Shown here: positions 50,284 to 59,964 of the stretch, piece by piece
Numbering within the stretch: the first letter of the stretch is position 1
Layout of the letters: every line of letters starts with the position of its first letter
Translations under genes and position numbers: made by a program
Source: an uncultured Myxococcales bacterium
GTDB taxonomy: Bacteria > Myxococcota_A > Polyangia > Polyangiales > Polyangiaceae
Length of the DNA stretch: 64,000 bases
Direction of reading: 5' to 3'
Assembly (NCBI GenBank): GCA_937872925.1
Contig: CALMUT010000160.1
Location: 1 to 64,000 of the forward strand
Notes under the pieces: generated by a model
The model's input: the letters and a program-made list of their open reading frames with translations, nothing else
Databases searched by the model: none
Told to the model about the DNA's origin: nothing

Positions 50284-52098
50284 TCAAAGAGCCAGCCGAG
50301 CCACCAATCCCGACGCACGCGCCACGCGGCGCTCGATCCCCGTGCGCACGGCCGTCGCGCTCCCAAACAACACGACTTGGTCGCGAACGCGAGTCACCGC
50401 TGTGTACAGGAGTTCTCGAGTGCAAAGCGGGGAATCAGCGTCGGGGAGCACCACCAACGCGGAGTCTACTTCCGAACCCTGGCTCTTGTGGATGCTCATC
50501 GCGAACACCGACTCGTGTGCTGGCAAGCGCGCGGGCGGGATCATGCGCAAGCCGGTTTCGGATGCGAACGCAACGCTTACTCCGGCCACGCCCTGCACGA
50601 CCACGCCGATATCGCCGTTGAATAGGCGCGTGGCGGCGTCATTCTTCGTGATCAGCAGGGGGCGACCTACATAGTACTGCTGTGTGCGGCCCGCAGCGGA
50701 AGGCAACAGCCCGCGCTTCTGGAGCACAGTCTCGATGTGCCGGTTCACGGCATCAACTCCCAGCGGACCACGACGATGCGCGCACAGGACTCGGAATCGA
50801 CTCAGGGCCGAGAGGCGGGCCTCGGGGGGATCTGCCCGACAGAACGTCTCGAAACCCGACACAATCATGTTCTCGAAACTCGCAGTCTGCACACCACCAC
50901 TCTGCAAACTTGCTTCGGGGTGATCGGGGTCAGAAAGCACGGCGAGCGCCGAATCGGCGTCACCTTCCAGCGTGGCACGCGCAAGACGCCCGACCCCGCG
51001 GTCGGGGTTGAAGCGAAAACTGCGAACGAGGTGCACCACGCAGTCGCTGAGCTGGCTTCGTGCGGGCTGGGCGGTACCCGGGAGCACACATTCAAAGCGT
51101 TGCTCCACTCGCGCCCGGTGTTCAGCAGACCACCCTTGGTAGCTTGCCCCAGCGCAAGCGTCCGCCAACACAGCTCCCGCCTCTACCGAGGATAGCTGGT
51201 GCTCATCACCGACAAGCAGCAGTCGGGCATCCGGGGAAAGTGCGTCCAAAAGCCGGCGCATGAGCGCAATATCGACCATGGAGGCTTCGTCGACCACGAC
51301 AAGATCCGCGAGCAGCGGCCTGTCCACGCCATGTACGAACCGCGCAGGCGACGCGGTCGGACCGAGGGCGCGGTGGATAGTCAACGCTTCCGTCGGCAGA
51401 GTGCCGAGGACGGGATCGATCTGCCGCAACTCCTCCGACAAGGCGGCCACTGCTTCGCCCATGCGCGCTGCGGCCTTGCCGGTGGGCGCTAGGAGCAGCG
51501 TGCGAGGCGCCGGGCGCTGTCCGCGCTGGCAGAGGTCGGCAAAGAAGGCGAGCACCCGAGCGATCGTAGTGGTCTTGCCGGTGCCGGGTCCTCCCGTGAG
51601 AATGACCAAGCGCCGCTCCGCGAGGGTCGCCGCGGCGACCGCGGACTGTGAAGGGGGCTGCTCCGAACCGAACCAACGCCTCAGGCAAGCTGCGGCCTCA
51701 CGCGCTGCCGGGGCTGAAGTTGCAGGATCCGCTAGCTGGCTCAGCCGCTCCTGAACGCGACACTCATGCTGAAAGAACCGCGTTAGATAGAGTCGGTCCT
51801 GGGACAGCACCAGCGGCGCCGGCGGGGCGTCCGGGGCGTCGCTGCCAACCAGGGTCGACGAGGCCAACAGCGCTCGCAGTGTCTCGGAGTCTGTTGCCCC
51901 GGACGATGACGCACTTGCACGCTCAGCCAACGCGTCGAGGCCGACGCAGACGTGGCCCTCGCGAGTTCGCTCGCTGACGAACCCAATGGCCTGCAACACG
52001 GCGGACCGGGTTTCGCCACCCAGTCGCGAAAGGGCACGAGCCAGCTCCAGGTCCAGGGGATGGAGGCGCTCACCCACAGGAATGTCGGCCGGCATCAC
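50284..52098 (-). CDS. recD: Exodeoxyribonuclease V alpha subunit RecD
   Basis: The 604-residue helicase has the Walker A motif LTGGPGTGKTTTIARVL (about residues 166-183), a DEASM-type Walker B (VVDEASMVDIAL), and helicase motifs GDEHQLSSVEAG and TQQYYVGRPLLITKN. The C-terminal SIHKSQGSEVD and LYTAVTRVRDQVVLFG motifs are typical of the RecD/UvrD superfamily. RecD is the fast 5'-3' motor of RecBCD. Its ATG overlaps the recB stop by ATGA, and it is the last gene of the recC-recB-recD operon. Confidence 0.95.
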   Translation of the reverse strand: MMPADIPVGERLHPLDLELARALSRLGGETRSAVLQAIGFVSERTREGHVCVGLDALAERASASSSGATDSETLRALLASSTLVGSDAPDAPPAPLVLSQDRLYLTRFFQHECRVQERLSQLADPATSAPAAREAAACLRRWFGSEQPPSQSAVAAATLAERRLVILTGGPGTGKTTTIARVLAFFADLCQRGQRPAPRTLLLAPTGKAAARMGEAVAALSEELRQIDPVLGTLPTEALTIHRALGPTASPARFVHGVDRPLLADLVVVDEASMVDIALMRRLLDALSPDARLLLVGDEHQLSSVEAGAVLADACAGASYQGWSAEHRARVEQRFECVLPGTAQPARSQLSDCVVHLVRSFRFNPDRGVGRLARATLEGDADSALAVLSDPDHPEASLQSGGVQTASFENMIVSGFETFCRADPPEARLSALSRFRVLCAHRRGPLGVDAVNRHIETVLQKRGLLPSAAGRTQQYYVGRPLLITKNDAATRLFNGDIGVVVQGVAGVSVAFASETGLRMIPPARLPAHESVFAMSIHKSQGSEVDSALVVLPDADSPLCTRELLYTAVTRVRDQVVLFGSATAVRTGIERRVARASGLVARLAL

Positions 52099-55000
52099 GG
52101 CGTCGACTCCCGTTGCTCGAGCACGGCGGAGAGCGCCTCGATCATGCTTCGGGTTGGCAGATCAAAGAAAACTCCGGACCCAGGACGTTCGGGTTGCATG
52201 CCGCGCAAGAACAGGTAGGCAACGCCGCCAAAGTGCCTGTCATAGGCATAGTCAGGCACGCGCACGGCGAGGAAGCGATGCAACGCCACGGCATATAAGT
52301 GGTACTGCAACACGTAGTGATGTCGCAGCATTTCGGCCTGCAGGGCCGCAGCGGCGTAGGCGTCCGGAGTGGTTCCCAGGAAATTGGACTTGTAGTCCAC
52401 CAGGTAAAACTTGCCTTCGTGTTGGAACACCAAGTCAATGAACCCGCGCAGAGCGCCAGCCAGCGGCAAGAAGCCCAACGCACTCACGCTGGCGCCGTAC
52501 CCGACGATTTGCGACGACGCGGCATGCTGCGTCAGCACGCTTCCCAACGCGGCTGGAGTCATCGCGGTACCGTCGGCGCGCACCGGAAAAACGAACTCGA
52601 GTTCGCTGCGCCGAGCCGAGACGCTCACTTGCCCAAGGCGCACCGCGTGTTGCGGATGCAATGACGTGGACAGCACGTCGGCCACGCATCGTTTGACACT
52701 TTCAGCGTGCAGCTTCGGGTCGATGCCGAACTCCGCGACGACGCGCTCTACTATGCGCCCGCGCGCCTCGGTGTCCGGCGAGGCGAAATCGATCAGCTCG
52801 AACACGCGGTGCAGGCACTCGCCGGCCCGCGCGCCGCGAGGGAAGTCGGCCAGCACCACGGGCGTGGAACTCGGCGCCTCCACTGTCGTCTCCGTACCCA
52901 AAGACGCGTCGTGGTCGTGCTCTGGGGCCGTGGCATGCGACGCCTCTGCACCCCGCGTGAGCGCGGTGAAGCTGGAGGTGCGGTGCTGGAACCCCAGCCG
53001 GCGACTCAGCCGACGCGCCTGTAGCGAGATCCGATTCGATGGCTCGGGCAGCTTCGGGACCTGCTGGGCCGAAGCGAGGCCCCGCCAGCCAATCTTGCCG
53101 CCGGATTCGTGGCCGAGGGCATCCAGAACGCTGCGCAGCCCGCGATCGTCGAGACCCCGCAAGCGCTGAGTTGCCGAGGCACCGAGGTGCGCGCCGCGTG
53201 TGAGCAAGAGGCGCCCCAGGGAAGAGGCCCCAGCGGTCTTGATGGCGCCAAAGACGGTCACGGTGTGGTGCTTGGCTCGGGTCAACGCGACGTAGCCGAC
53301 GCGCATGGCCTCGGCAAGGTTCTCTTCTTCGGCGCGGGCGCGCTCCGGACACGGCTCGGCATCCTTTTCGCGCCGCCGTGCGATGTGCATCACCAGCGCC
53401 CCATCCCGCTTCGCGTCGTGGAAGCGTAGGCGCTGCGGGTCGTGCAAGGTGTCTCCGCTCCACAGATGGGGCAGATACACGATCGGGTATTCCAGTCCTT
53501 TGCTCTTGTGCACCGTAGTGACGGAAACCGCCGCTGCGTCGCTCTCCAGTCGCAACTGCTGCGCTTCGGGAGCCAACGCTTCCCGTGCGGTGCCGTCATC
53601 CATGGCTTCGTCAAAGTAGCGTAGCAACCCGGCAATCCCCAGGTGCTGATCGACGGCAACCTGGTGCAGCAACTCAGCAAGGTGGAGCAAGTTGGTCAAC
53701 TTTCGCTCGCCATCCCCGTAGGACAAGAGCCGCTGTGTCACTTCCCCTTCGCGCATCAGCTTGTGGAAGGCGTGAATGAAACCCCGGGTCTTCCAAACTT
53801 CGGAAAGGCGCGCGAACCGAGAAGCCCACTCCTCCCACAACGCGTCGGAACTTTCCAGCTCCCGCAGCTTTGCCGCATCGAATCCAAGACACGGCATGAA
53901 CAACGCGCTGCGCACGGAAACGCTGCGAGCCGGCTCCGCGAGCGCTCGCATGACGAGCGCCAGTTCGCTCGCCTCGGCGCTTTCGAATACGCTGCGATCG
54001 CCCACTAGCACCGCGGGAATGCCGATCTTCGACAGGGCAGCCTGCATTTCCGCCGCCTGCTTGTTGGTGCGCGTTAGGACCGCAATGTCCGCCGGGCGCA
54101 GCGCGACCTTTCCCAGCCGGGCCTTGGAGGCAAGTAGATCCGCGATGTCCACGGCCACTCGTGCCGAAAGCTCCGCATCCACGACCCCCTTATGGAGGGG
54201 TTTGTTGTTGTCTGACTCGGCACGCTCGATGAACGCAACGTCGAGGGCAGGTCTAGTCCGCGCCTCGAAGCCAAGCAGGTCGACTGCCTCCGGCCGCGGG
54301 GTGATCGGGGCGTAGGCGATCGCCGGATCAACGAAGGGCGCAGCGACGCCTTCGTACAACACATTCTGAGCGTGCACCAGACTCGGATCCGCCCGGTAGC
54401 TAGTCGTGAGCCCGTAGCGATTCTTCCCCACGTTCCGACTAGCTTTCAGATATGAGAATACGTCCGCGCCGCGGAACGCGTAGATGGCCTGTTTGGGGTC
54501 ACCGATCATGAAAAGCGTCGTGGCGTCTTCAGCGTAGACCCGCGATAGGATCTCATACTGCACCGGGTCCGTGTCTTGAAACTCGTCCACGAGGGCAACC
54601 GGGTACCGTTTCCGCAGCTGCGCGGAGAGCGTTTCTCCGGGTGCACGGAGCGCCTCACGCAGGCCAAGCAGTAGATCATCGAAGGAGCGTACAGAAAGCC
54701 TCTCCTTGGCGGCGTGGAGCCCGGCCGTCACCTTTGCCACCAACTCGACTTGCAAATGGCATAACTGCGCGTCCAGGTCGCTCTGTGCTGCCGCATGAGC
54801 CGAAACCAGGCGACCGATGCAGCTCAGCACAGGATGCCGGGGCGTGCTGTGGCCCTTGTTGGTGCCGCGCTCCAGGGCGTCGGGACTCAAGATGTGCAGC
54901 ACTTCTAGCTTGTCGACGGCCTTGCTACGGGCCCCGACCAGTCGCTCGGCTTCTGCGAGCGCCAGGTCAACGCGTGCCGCTTTGTAACTCTGTTGACTCA

Positions 55001-55706
55001 ACACGCCCGGCTGGAGCAGTAGCCCGCGCAACGTCGGCGCGTGCCCGGGGAATTCCAGGGCGAATGCCGCTCGCGCCGCCAGATACTCCTCAACGGCGCT
55101 AGGGTCCGGGCCGGCAGCGTCCGTTTGAACAAGCGTGTCGGGACTGGATGTGGCAGTGCGAACGAGAGCACTCAAGTCGGCCACGCGCAAATGGCGTCGC
55201 GCTTCTCGCGCTACACTGGGCGGAGCGGCCGATAGCGCACGCACATATTCGTCGCGGGTAGCATCTAGCAACAGCTGCGACGTGTCCGTGAGCAGGTCCA
55301 GTCCAAAGCGCGCCCCACTTTCAAAAGCGTGCTCCGACAACACGCGCTGACAGAAACCGTGAATCGTGAAGATTGCCGCGAGATCGAAGTCCGACAGCGC
55401 ACGGGCAACGCGCCGACGCGCCACCTGCGGTTCGACCCGGGCGAGCAACTCCCGCAGGGAGGGGTCGTCGACCACTCCGTCCAAATGGTCGAGGGCATCT
55501 CGCAGTCGTGTGCGCACGCGAGAACGCAGCTCCGCCGTGGCGGCCTTCGTGAAGGTCACCACAAGGACGCGTTCGATGCCCATATCCCGTTCCACGACGA
55601 GTCGCAGCACCAAGGTCGTGATCGTGAAGGTCTTGCCGGTTCCCGCGCTGGCCTCGATCAGATGCCGACCCGTGAGCGGGACCGAAAGCGGAGCAAGCGG
55701 CTTCAC
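52095..55706 (-). CDS. recB: Exodeoxyribonuclease V beta subunit RecB
   Basis: This is a 1203-residue helicase-nuclease. It starts with EASAGTGKTFTITTLVLRL (Walker A), then LVVTFTKAATAELRSRV, VDEFQDTDPVQYEIL (Walker B), FMIGDPKQAIYAFRGADVF and TVHKSKGLEYPIVYLP. The RecB-family nuclease at the C terminus shows LRGFIDLVFQHEG and VDYKSN, with catalytic Asp and Lys. As the slow 3'-5' motor and nuclease of RecBCD it processes double-strand ends for recombination. Length matches the family. ATGA overlaps join it to both recC (55706) and recD (52098). Confidence 0.96.
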   Translation of the reverse strand: MKPLAPLSVPLTGRHLIEASAGTGKTFTITTLVLRLVVERDMGIERVLVVTFTKAATAELRSRVRTRLRDALDHLDGVVDDPSLRELLARVEPQVARRRVARALSDFDLAAIFTIHGFCQRVLSEHAFESGARFGLDLLTDTSQLLLDATRDEYVRALSAAPPSVAREARRHLRVADLSALVRTATSSPDTLVQTDAAGPDPSAVEEYLAARAAFALEFPGHAPTLRGLLLQPGVLSQQSYKAARVDLALAEAERLVGARSKAVDKLEVLHILSPDALERGTNKGHSTPRHPVLSCIGRLVSAHAAAQSDLDAQLCHLQVELVAKVTAGLHAAKERLSVRSFDDLLLGLREALRAPGETLSAQLRKRYPVALVDEFQDTDPVQYEILSRVYAEDATTLFMIGDPKQAIYAFRGADVFSYLKASRNVGKNRYGLTTSYRADPSLVHAQNVLYEGVAAPFVDPAIAYAPITPRPEAVDLLGFEARTRPALDVAFIERAESDNNKPLHKGVVDAELSARVAVDIADLLASKARLGKVALRPADIAVLTRTNKQAAEMQAALSKIGIPAVLVGDRSVFESAEASELALVMRALAEPARSVSVRSALFMPCLGFDAAKLRELESSDALWEEWASRFARLSEVWKTRGFIHAFHKLMREGEVTQRLLSYGDGERKLTNLLHLAELLHQVAVDQHLGIAGLLRYFDEAMDDGTAREALAPEAQQLRLESDAAAVSVTTVHKSKGLEYPIVYLPHLWSGDTLHDPQRLRFHDAKRDGALVMHIARRREKDAEPCPERARAEEENLAEAMRVGYVALTRAKHHTVTVFGAIKTAGASSLGRLLLTRGAHLGASATQRLRGLDDRGLRSVLDALGHESGGKIGWRGLASAQQVPKLPEPSNRISLQARRLSRRLGFQHRTSSFTALTRGAEASHATAPEHDHDASLGTETTVEAPSSTPVVLADFPRGARAGECLHRVFELIDFASPDTEARGRIVERVVAEFGIDPKLHAESVKRCVADVLSTSLHPQHAVRLGQVSVSARRSELEFVFPVRADGTAMTPAALGSVLTQHAASSQIVGYGASVSALGFLPLAGALRGFIDLVFQHEGKFYLVDYKSNFLGTTPDAYAAAALQAEMLRHHYVLQYHLYAVALHRFLAVRVPDYAYDRHFGGVAYLFLRGMQPERPGSGVFFDLPTRSMIEALSAVLEQRESTP

Positions 55707-58700
55707 GCCCCGACCTCGGTGTGATCGAGCATGGGAGCAAACACCGCCCAGGCCAGCTCGGTGAATCCCGGCGTGCTCGGGCTACTTTCGGCGAATATGC
55801 CTTCGCCCGGAAAGGCCAACTGCACATACTCGTCTTGGGATTCACCGAAGTTGTAGCGATCCAGGTACGCGCTCTTTGCGGTTTCCAGCGCCTTCTCGTG
55901 GGCTTGTGCGGCGTTGCCGAGCCGCAAGCGTCGCTCTGCGTAGGCGAAGGAGGCTTCGGGCACAAAGGGCAGCGGCCGCTCCACCCCTGCCCGGAAAAGC
56001 GCGATGAGCGCGCCGAGCATCTGCGCCGCCTGCTCCGGCGCAAGCGCTGGATGACGCGCTATGAATACCTGCGGACTGCCCCGCGCGATCAGAAAGCTTG
56101 GACCCGCACTTCCCGCGGCACACAGGGAGAGGTGCCTCAACCAAAGGCGGAGCCGACGCCTGCCTTTGACCCTCCCGTAGCCGTAGTGCACCTGCCCGGA
56201 CTCGAACAAGCTGTCTACGACCCCAGTAAGCGCGCCCTCGGGCGTTTCCACCTGGACTTCCACGGGAGGGCGACGCTGCCGGGTGAGTTCTGCAGTGGCC
56301 TGACAGAGCGGCACGCACTCTGCGAGCAGTTCCAAGAAATGCTGACGGCCCAGCTCGCCCACCGGTAGGGCTCCCTGGGCACGCAATAGACCCTCGACCT
56401 GTTTTGGCTCGTCGCCGAAAACCAAGTGTTCCAGCAGGAAAGTCCCGGCGAAATAACCATCCAGGGCCGTCGGTTCGATGGGCTCTCGATCCTCCACGCG
56501 CACGGCGTCGCGGCGCAAACGAATGCCAAGATGCCGTTCCGCCAAATAGCGCGGCGGATTGTCGAAAAAGCGACACAACTCACCGAGGTCTACCGCGGCC
56601 TGGGCTGTGGCATCCCTCGCGCCCAGCATGGGGTTCGGCCGTTCCAGCTTCGGTTCGATCAGGGCTCGCGCGCCGGACGCGAAGACTTCCGAATACGAAT
56701 AGAACCGCGGATCCTCAGCGCTGAAATAGCGGGGCGCATGCGCCGACAGGCTATGCTCGATCACCACGTGCTCGCGGGCTCCGCAAGTTTTCGAGAACAA
56801 CTGTTGCTGCGGCTCCGTGGTATCGCCGACGACGAAGCGATCGTCGGCTTGCAGGACGTCAAGCAACTCCTCGACCACAACGGAGGGCGGCCGAACGGAG
56901 TTGTCCTGAATGTCACGCCCGACATAACTGAGATACAGGCAATCTCGGGCGGACAGCAGCGCTTCAAGAAACAGGTAGCGGTCTTCATCGCGGAGTGAGC
57001 GGTCACCGAGGCGTCGGGCGGCAGCAATCTTGTCGAAGGTGCGCACGAGGTCTGCGCGAGGAAAGGCGTCGTCGTTCATTCCCAGTAGGCAGATGACTCG
57101 AAACGGAATGCTGCGCATCGGAAGCATCGCCGCGAAGGTGACGCCTCCCGCCATGAATTCTCGCACGCGACGCTCTTCGACCAGGCGCGCTTCAAGCGCC
57201 ACCCGCAAGACTTCGCGGTGCACGGCGCCGTGGAATTCGACGCCGCTGGCGTCGCCGGAAAGCGCCGAGAGCGCCCGCCGCACGACTTGGCTGTCGGCGA
57301 AGTTGTTGTCGTCTTCCAGCAGCAGGTCGGCAGTGCAACGCAACACGCAGTCCCGCCATTCCGCGAGGGTCTTTTCTCCAGTCAATTCCCCGACGACGCG
57401 GAACAGGCTTTCAGCGAAGGCAGCCAACTTGCCGGCGAGCAGCGCGCGTTCCCCCTCGATATCATCCAAGGGCAGCACTCCGCCAAATGCAGCCCTTCCC
57501 CCCGTCGGCATGCAGTAGCCCAAAAGCAACCGGGCGATGCCGAAGCGCCAGGTGTTCTCCTCAGCGGGTGGCTGCCCGGAGCGTTCGCGATGCTCGGCGT
57601 CCCTTCCCCAGCGAATGCCGGCATCCGACACCAGCTCAGTGATCAAAGGCAGCTCCTCCGCGGTGATGTCGAACCGCGCGCGGACGGGCGCAAGCTGCAG
57701 CAGATCCAGGCAAGCGCTGGCGCTGAGGCGGCCTTCCGCAAGGGACAGCATGCCCAGCACGGCTTCGGCCACCGGGTTGGCACGTCGCTCAGCACGATCG
57801 GCAATGCGATAGGGGATCAGATCACGCTCGGAAAGCTCCCTGCCAAACACCGCTTCTATGTGTGGGCAATATGCATCCACGTCGGGAACCATCACGAGGA
57901 TGTCGTGGGGCTCCAAAGATGCGTCTGCGTGCAGCCAACCCCAAATGCGATCCGCAAGGACTTGCAACTCGCGCGTCGCGCTGTGGCACACGGCCACTTC
58001 AATGCTCGTGTCCGCAGCGGACAAGCTCCGGGTGCGACCGGAAGCGGGGCGGCGAACGTGCATCAGGTCACGCTGAAGATGAGCCAGCGCTGTTGTGCCC
58101 ACGGGCTCCTGGTAGCGCGCGTGTTCTTGATACTGCACTCGCGCCTCCAGCAATTCGGCTAATTCGGCGCCCTGGCGGCCGAGAGTCGCCAGCAGCCCGA
58201 GCTCCGCAAGGGTCTCCTGCTCGCCCTTTTCGCTGCGCAGCGCAGACCAATACATATCCGACGGACTGTGCTGGAACAGGTGCACGTCTACGTGACTCGA
58301 GATCGCGTGGAAGACGTCCAGGTACAGTGGGGGAAGCGCGCTCACTCCGAAAATACTCACGCGGGACGGGAGCCAGGCCTTGTCTACCCCCTCCGCTCTG
58401 AGTCTCTGGACTCGCTCGGCCACGTGGTGTCCGCCCAGTCTCCCTACGACGCGTCGCCACAGGGCGGGCTGAAAACCCGACCCGGTGCCAGCGTCCCACT
58501 CCAACACCATTTCAGGACGGAACACCGCGTACTGGTCGAAGACCTGCGCCAACTGCGCCGACAACTCGTAGCGCTTGAGACCCATGGGGTCGTCGGACAA
58601 ATAGCGCGACACCTCGGGATCACGGCGGTGCTCACCCTCTAGCTCCAGCTCGGCGGCGATGGCCCAGGTGAGGCGCTCCCGATTGAAGGCCCCGAGCTCC

Positions 58701-58939
58701 GGGGCCGACGGTTGGGAGAGCCCAAGCACACGTTCGACAAAAGCGCGCGGGAACGGAAACTCCAGCGCGGCGGCCACCCCCAAACGCTGAGCAATAGCCA
58801 GTGAGAGCCAGCGCTCCATTCCACGGCTCTGGACGACCACGATCTCCGAGTCCAGGGCGCCGCCGGCGGGCCCGCGGACCAACTCGGCCAGGGCGTCTGC
58901 CAAGGCTTCCGAGCGGTTACTGCGGTGAACGTGAAACAT
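55703..58939 (-). CDS. recC: Exodeoxyribonuclease V gamma subunit RecC
   Basis: The 1078-residue product starts FHVHRSNRSEALADALAEL, the standard RecC opening, followed by VQSRGMERWLSLAIAQRLG. Later typical stretches are GVSALPPLYLDVFHAIS and VFHFDLQ-like motifs, and RVICLLGMNDDAFPR. RecC has helicase-like domains that have lost catalytic function and recognises Chi in RecBCD. Its gene is first in the operon and overlaps recB by ATGA. An open 128-base gap separates it from the divergent FHA-protein gene. Confidence 0.94.
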   Translation of the reverse strand: MFHVHRSNRSEALADALAELVRGPAGGALDSEIVVVQSRGMERWLSLAIAQRLGVAAALEFPFPRAFVERVLGLSQPSAPELGAFNRERLTWAIAAELELEGEHRRDPEVSRYLSDDPMGLKRYELSAQLAQVFDQYAVFRPEMVLEWDAGTGSGFQPALWRRVVGRLGGHHVAERVQRLRAEGVDKAWLPSRVSIFGVSALPPLYLDVFHAISSHVDVHLFQHSPSDMYWSALRSEKGEQETLAELGLLATLGRQGAELAELLEARVQYQEHARYQEPVGTTALAHLQRDLMHVRRPASGRTRSLSAADTSIEVAVCHSATRELQVLADRIWGWLHADASLEPHDILVMVPDVDAYCPHIEAVFGRELSERDLIPYRIADRAERRANPVAEAVLGMLSLAEGRLSASACLDLLQLAPVRARFDITAEELPLITELVSDAGIRWGRDAEHRERSGQPPAEENTWRFGIARLLLGYCMPTGGRAAFGGVLPLDDIEGERALLAGKLAAFAESLFRVVGELTGEKTLAEWRDCVLRCTADLLLEDDNNFADSQVVRRALSALSGDASGVEFHGAVHREVLRVALEARLVEERRVREFMAGGVTFAAMLPMRSIPFRVICLLGMNDDAFPRADLVRTFDKIAAARRLGDRSLRDEDRYLFLEALLSARDCLYLSYVGRDIQDNSVRPPSVVVEELLDVLQADDRFVVGDTTEPQQQLFSKTCGAREHVVIEHSLSAHAPRYFSAEDPRFYSYSEVFASGARALIEPKLERPNPMLGARDATAQAAVDLGELCRFFDNPPRYLAERHLGIRLRRDAVRVEDREPIEPTALDGYFAGTFLLEHLVFGDEPKQVEGLLRAQGALPVGELGRQHFLELLAECVPLCQATAELTRQRRPPVEVQVETPEGALTGVVDSLFESGQVHYGYGRVKGRRRLRLWLRHLSLCAAGSAGPSFLIARGSPQVFIARHPALAPEQAAQMLGALIALFRAGVERPLPFVPEASFAYAERRLRLGNAAQAHEKALETAKSAYLDRYNFGESQDEYVQLAFPGEGIFAESSPSTPGFTELAWAVFAPMLDHTEVGA

Positions 58940-59067
58940 GGCCGGGAGCGCTCAGGTAGGCGTGCGGCGGAGGGCAGGCAAGGGCGAGCCGCCCCAGCCA
59001 TGACAAAAAACGACAGCACAAAGCCGTTCTAATTCCGGCATTTGCGCTCTCGGCGGAGCGAGATAAG

Positions 59068-59946
59068 GTGAATCCGACGAGCATGCCCCGCGATGGTGAG
59101 ACGACTGAATCCCCCGCGCTCACGCCGGTGCGTGTGCGCTGGAGACGGCAAGAACTGCTGCTCACTGATGGCACTTATTTGCTCGGCCGCGACAGCAGCT
59201 GTCACATCCTGTTGGAGGACGCGCGCATCTCCCGGCGCCATGCGCGGATCTCCGTCGATGGCAGCCTGGTGTTCGTCGAAGACCTCGGCAGCATGAACGG
59301 GATCTTGGTCAATGGCACCCGGGTCCGTGAGCGGCGGGCACTCTTCGATGGTGATTGGGTTACCATCGGCGGCGAAGAGCTTGAGCTCTGCATCGGCGAG
59401 GGCGGGCGCCAACGTCACAAGACCGATACCCTCGACGAACTCTCGCCGATACCGCCTTCCAGCCGAAAGGAAGCCGACCGCCGTATCAGCGAGCCGCCGG
59501 AAGCCGAAGAGACGACTCAGCGCACGCGCTCTCTTGAGATCCTGGCGAACATCGCGGACCAGGCGCTTGGGGCGGGCCGCACCAACGACGCCGCGGACCT
59601 GCTCAAGACGACGCTTCTCGACGTCTTGCAAGAAGCGACGGATGGCATCGGAGTCGAGGACGAAACGCGTCTCTTTTGCTTGAACTACGCCTTGAAACTG
59701 AGCAGCGTCACCACGAAGCCAAAATGGCTCGACTACGCTGTGGATCTTCTGCGCGTTACTGGCTCAAGCTGCGACGCGGATCTGGCACGCCAGCTCAGCG
59801 CCGCGTATCGTGCGCACCCCAAGGCCGACTTGGGTCGCCTCGATGCGTGGGCGAATTCCCTCCTGAATGCCGAGGACGAAGAAGCTCGGGCATCCGCCGG
59901 GCGCGCAGCACAAATCGGCGTCGATGTGCGCCGCAGCCGCCGCTAA
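59068..59946 (+). CDS. FHA-domain protein
   Basis: The protein has 292 residues from a GTG start (an ATG at 59083 is possible). The FHA domain (about 22-110) has YLLGRDSSCHILLEDARISRRHARI and NGILVNGTRV, with the phosphothreonine-binding Arg, Ser and Asn. A polar linker then leads to a C-terminal helical domain (about 150-280, LEILANIADQALGAGRTNDAADLL and later RLDAWANSLLNAEDEEARA). FHA proteins read Thr phosphorylation by kinases such as the two in this window. No link is proven. Confidence 0.88.
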   Translation: MNPTSMPRDGETTESPALTPVRVRWRRQELLLTDGTYLLGRDSSCHILLEDARISRRHARISVDGSLVFVEDLGSMNGILVNGTRVRERRALFDGDWVTIGGEELELCIGEGGRQRHKTDTLDELSPIPPSSRKEADRRISEPPEAEETTQRTRSLEILANIADQALGAGRTNDAADLLKTTLLDVLQEATDGIGVEDETRLFCLNYALKLSSVTTKPKWLDYAVDLLRVTGSSCDADLARQLSAAYRAHPKADLGRLDAWANSLLNAEDEEARASAGRAAQIGVDVRRSRR

Positions 59947-59964
59947 CTGGGAGCGGGCCTCAGA

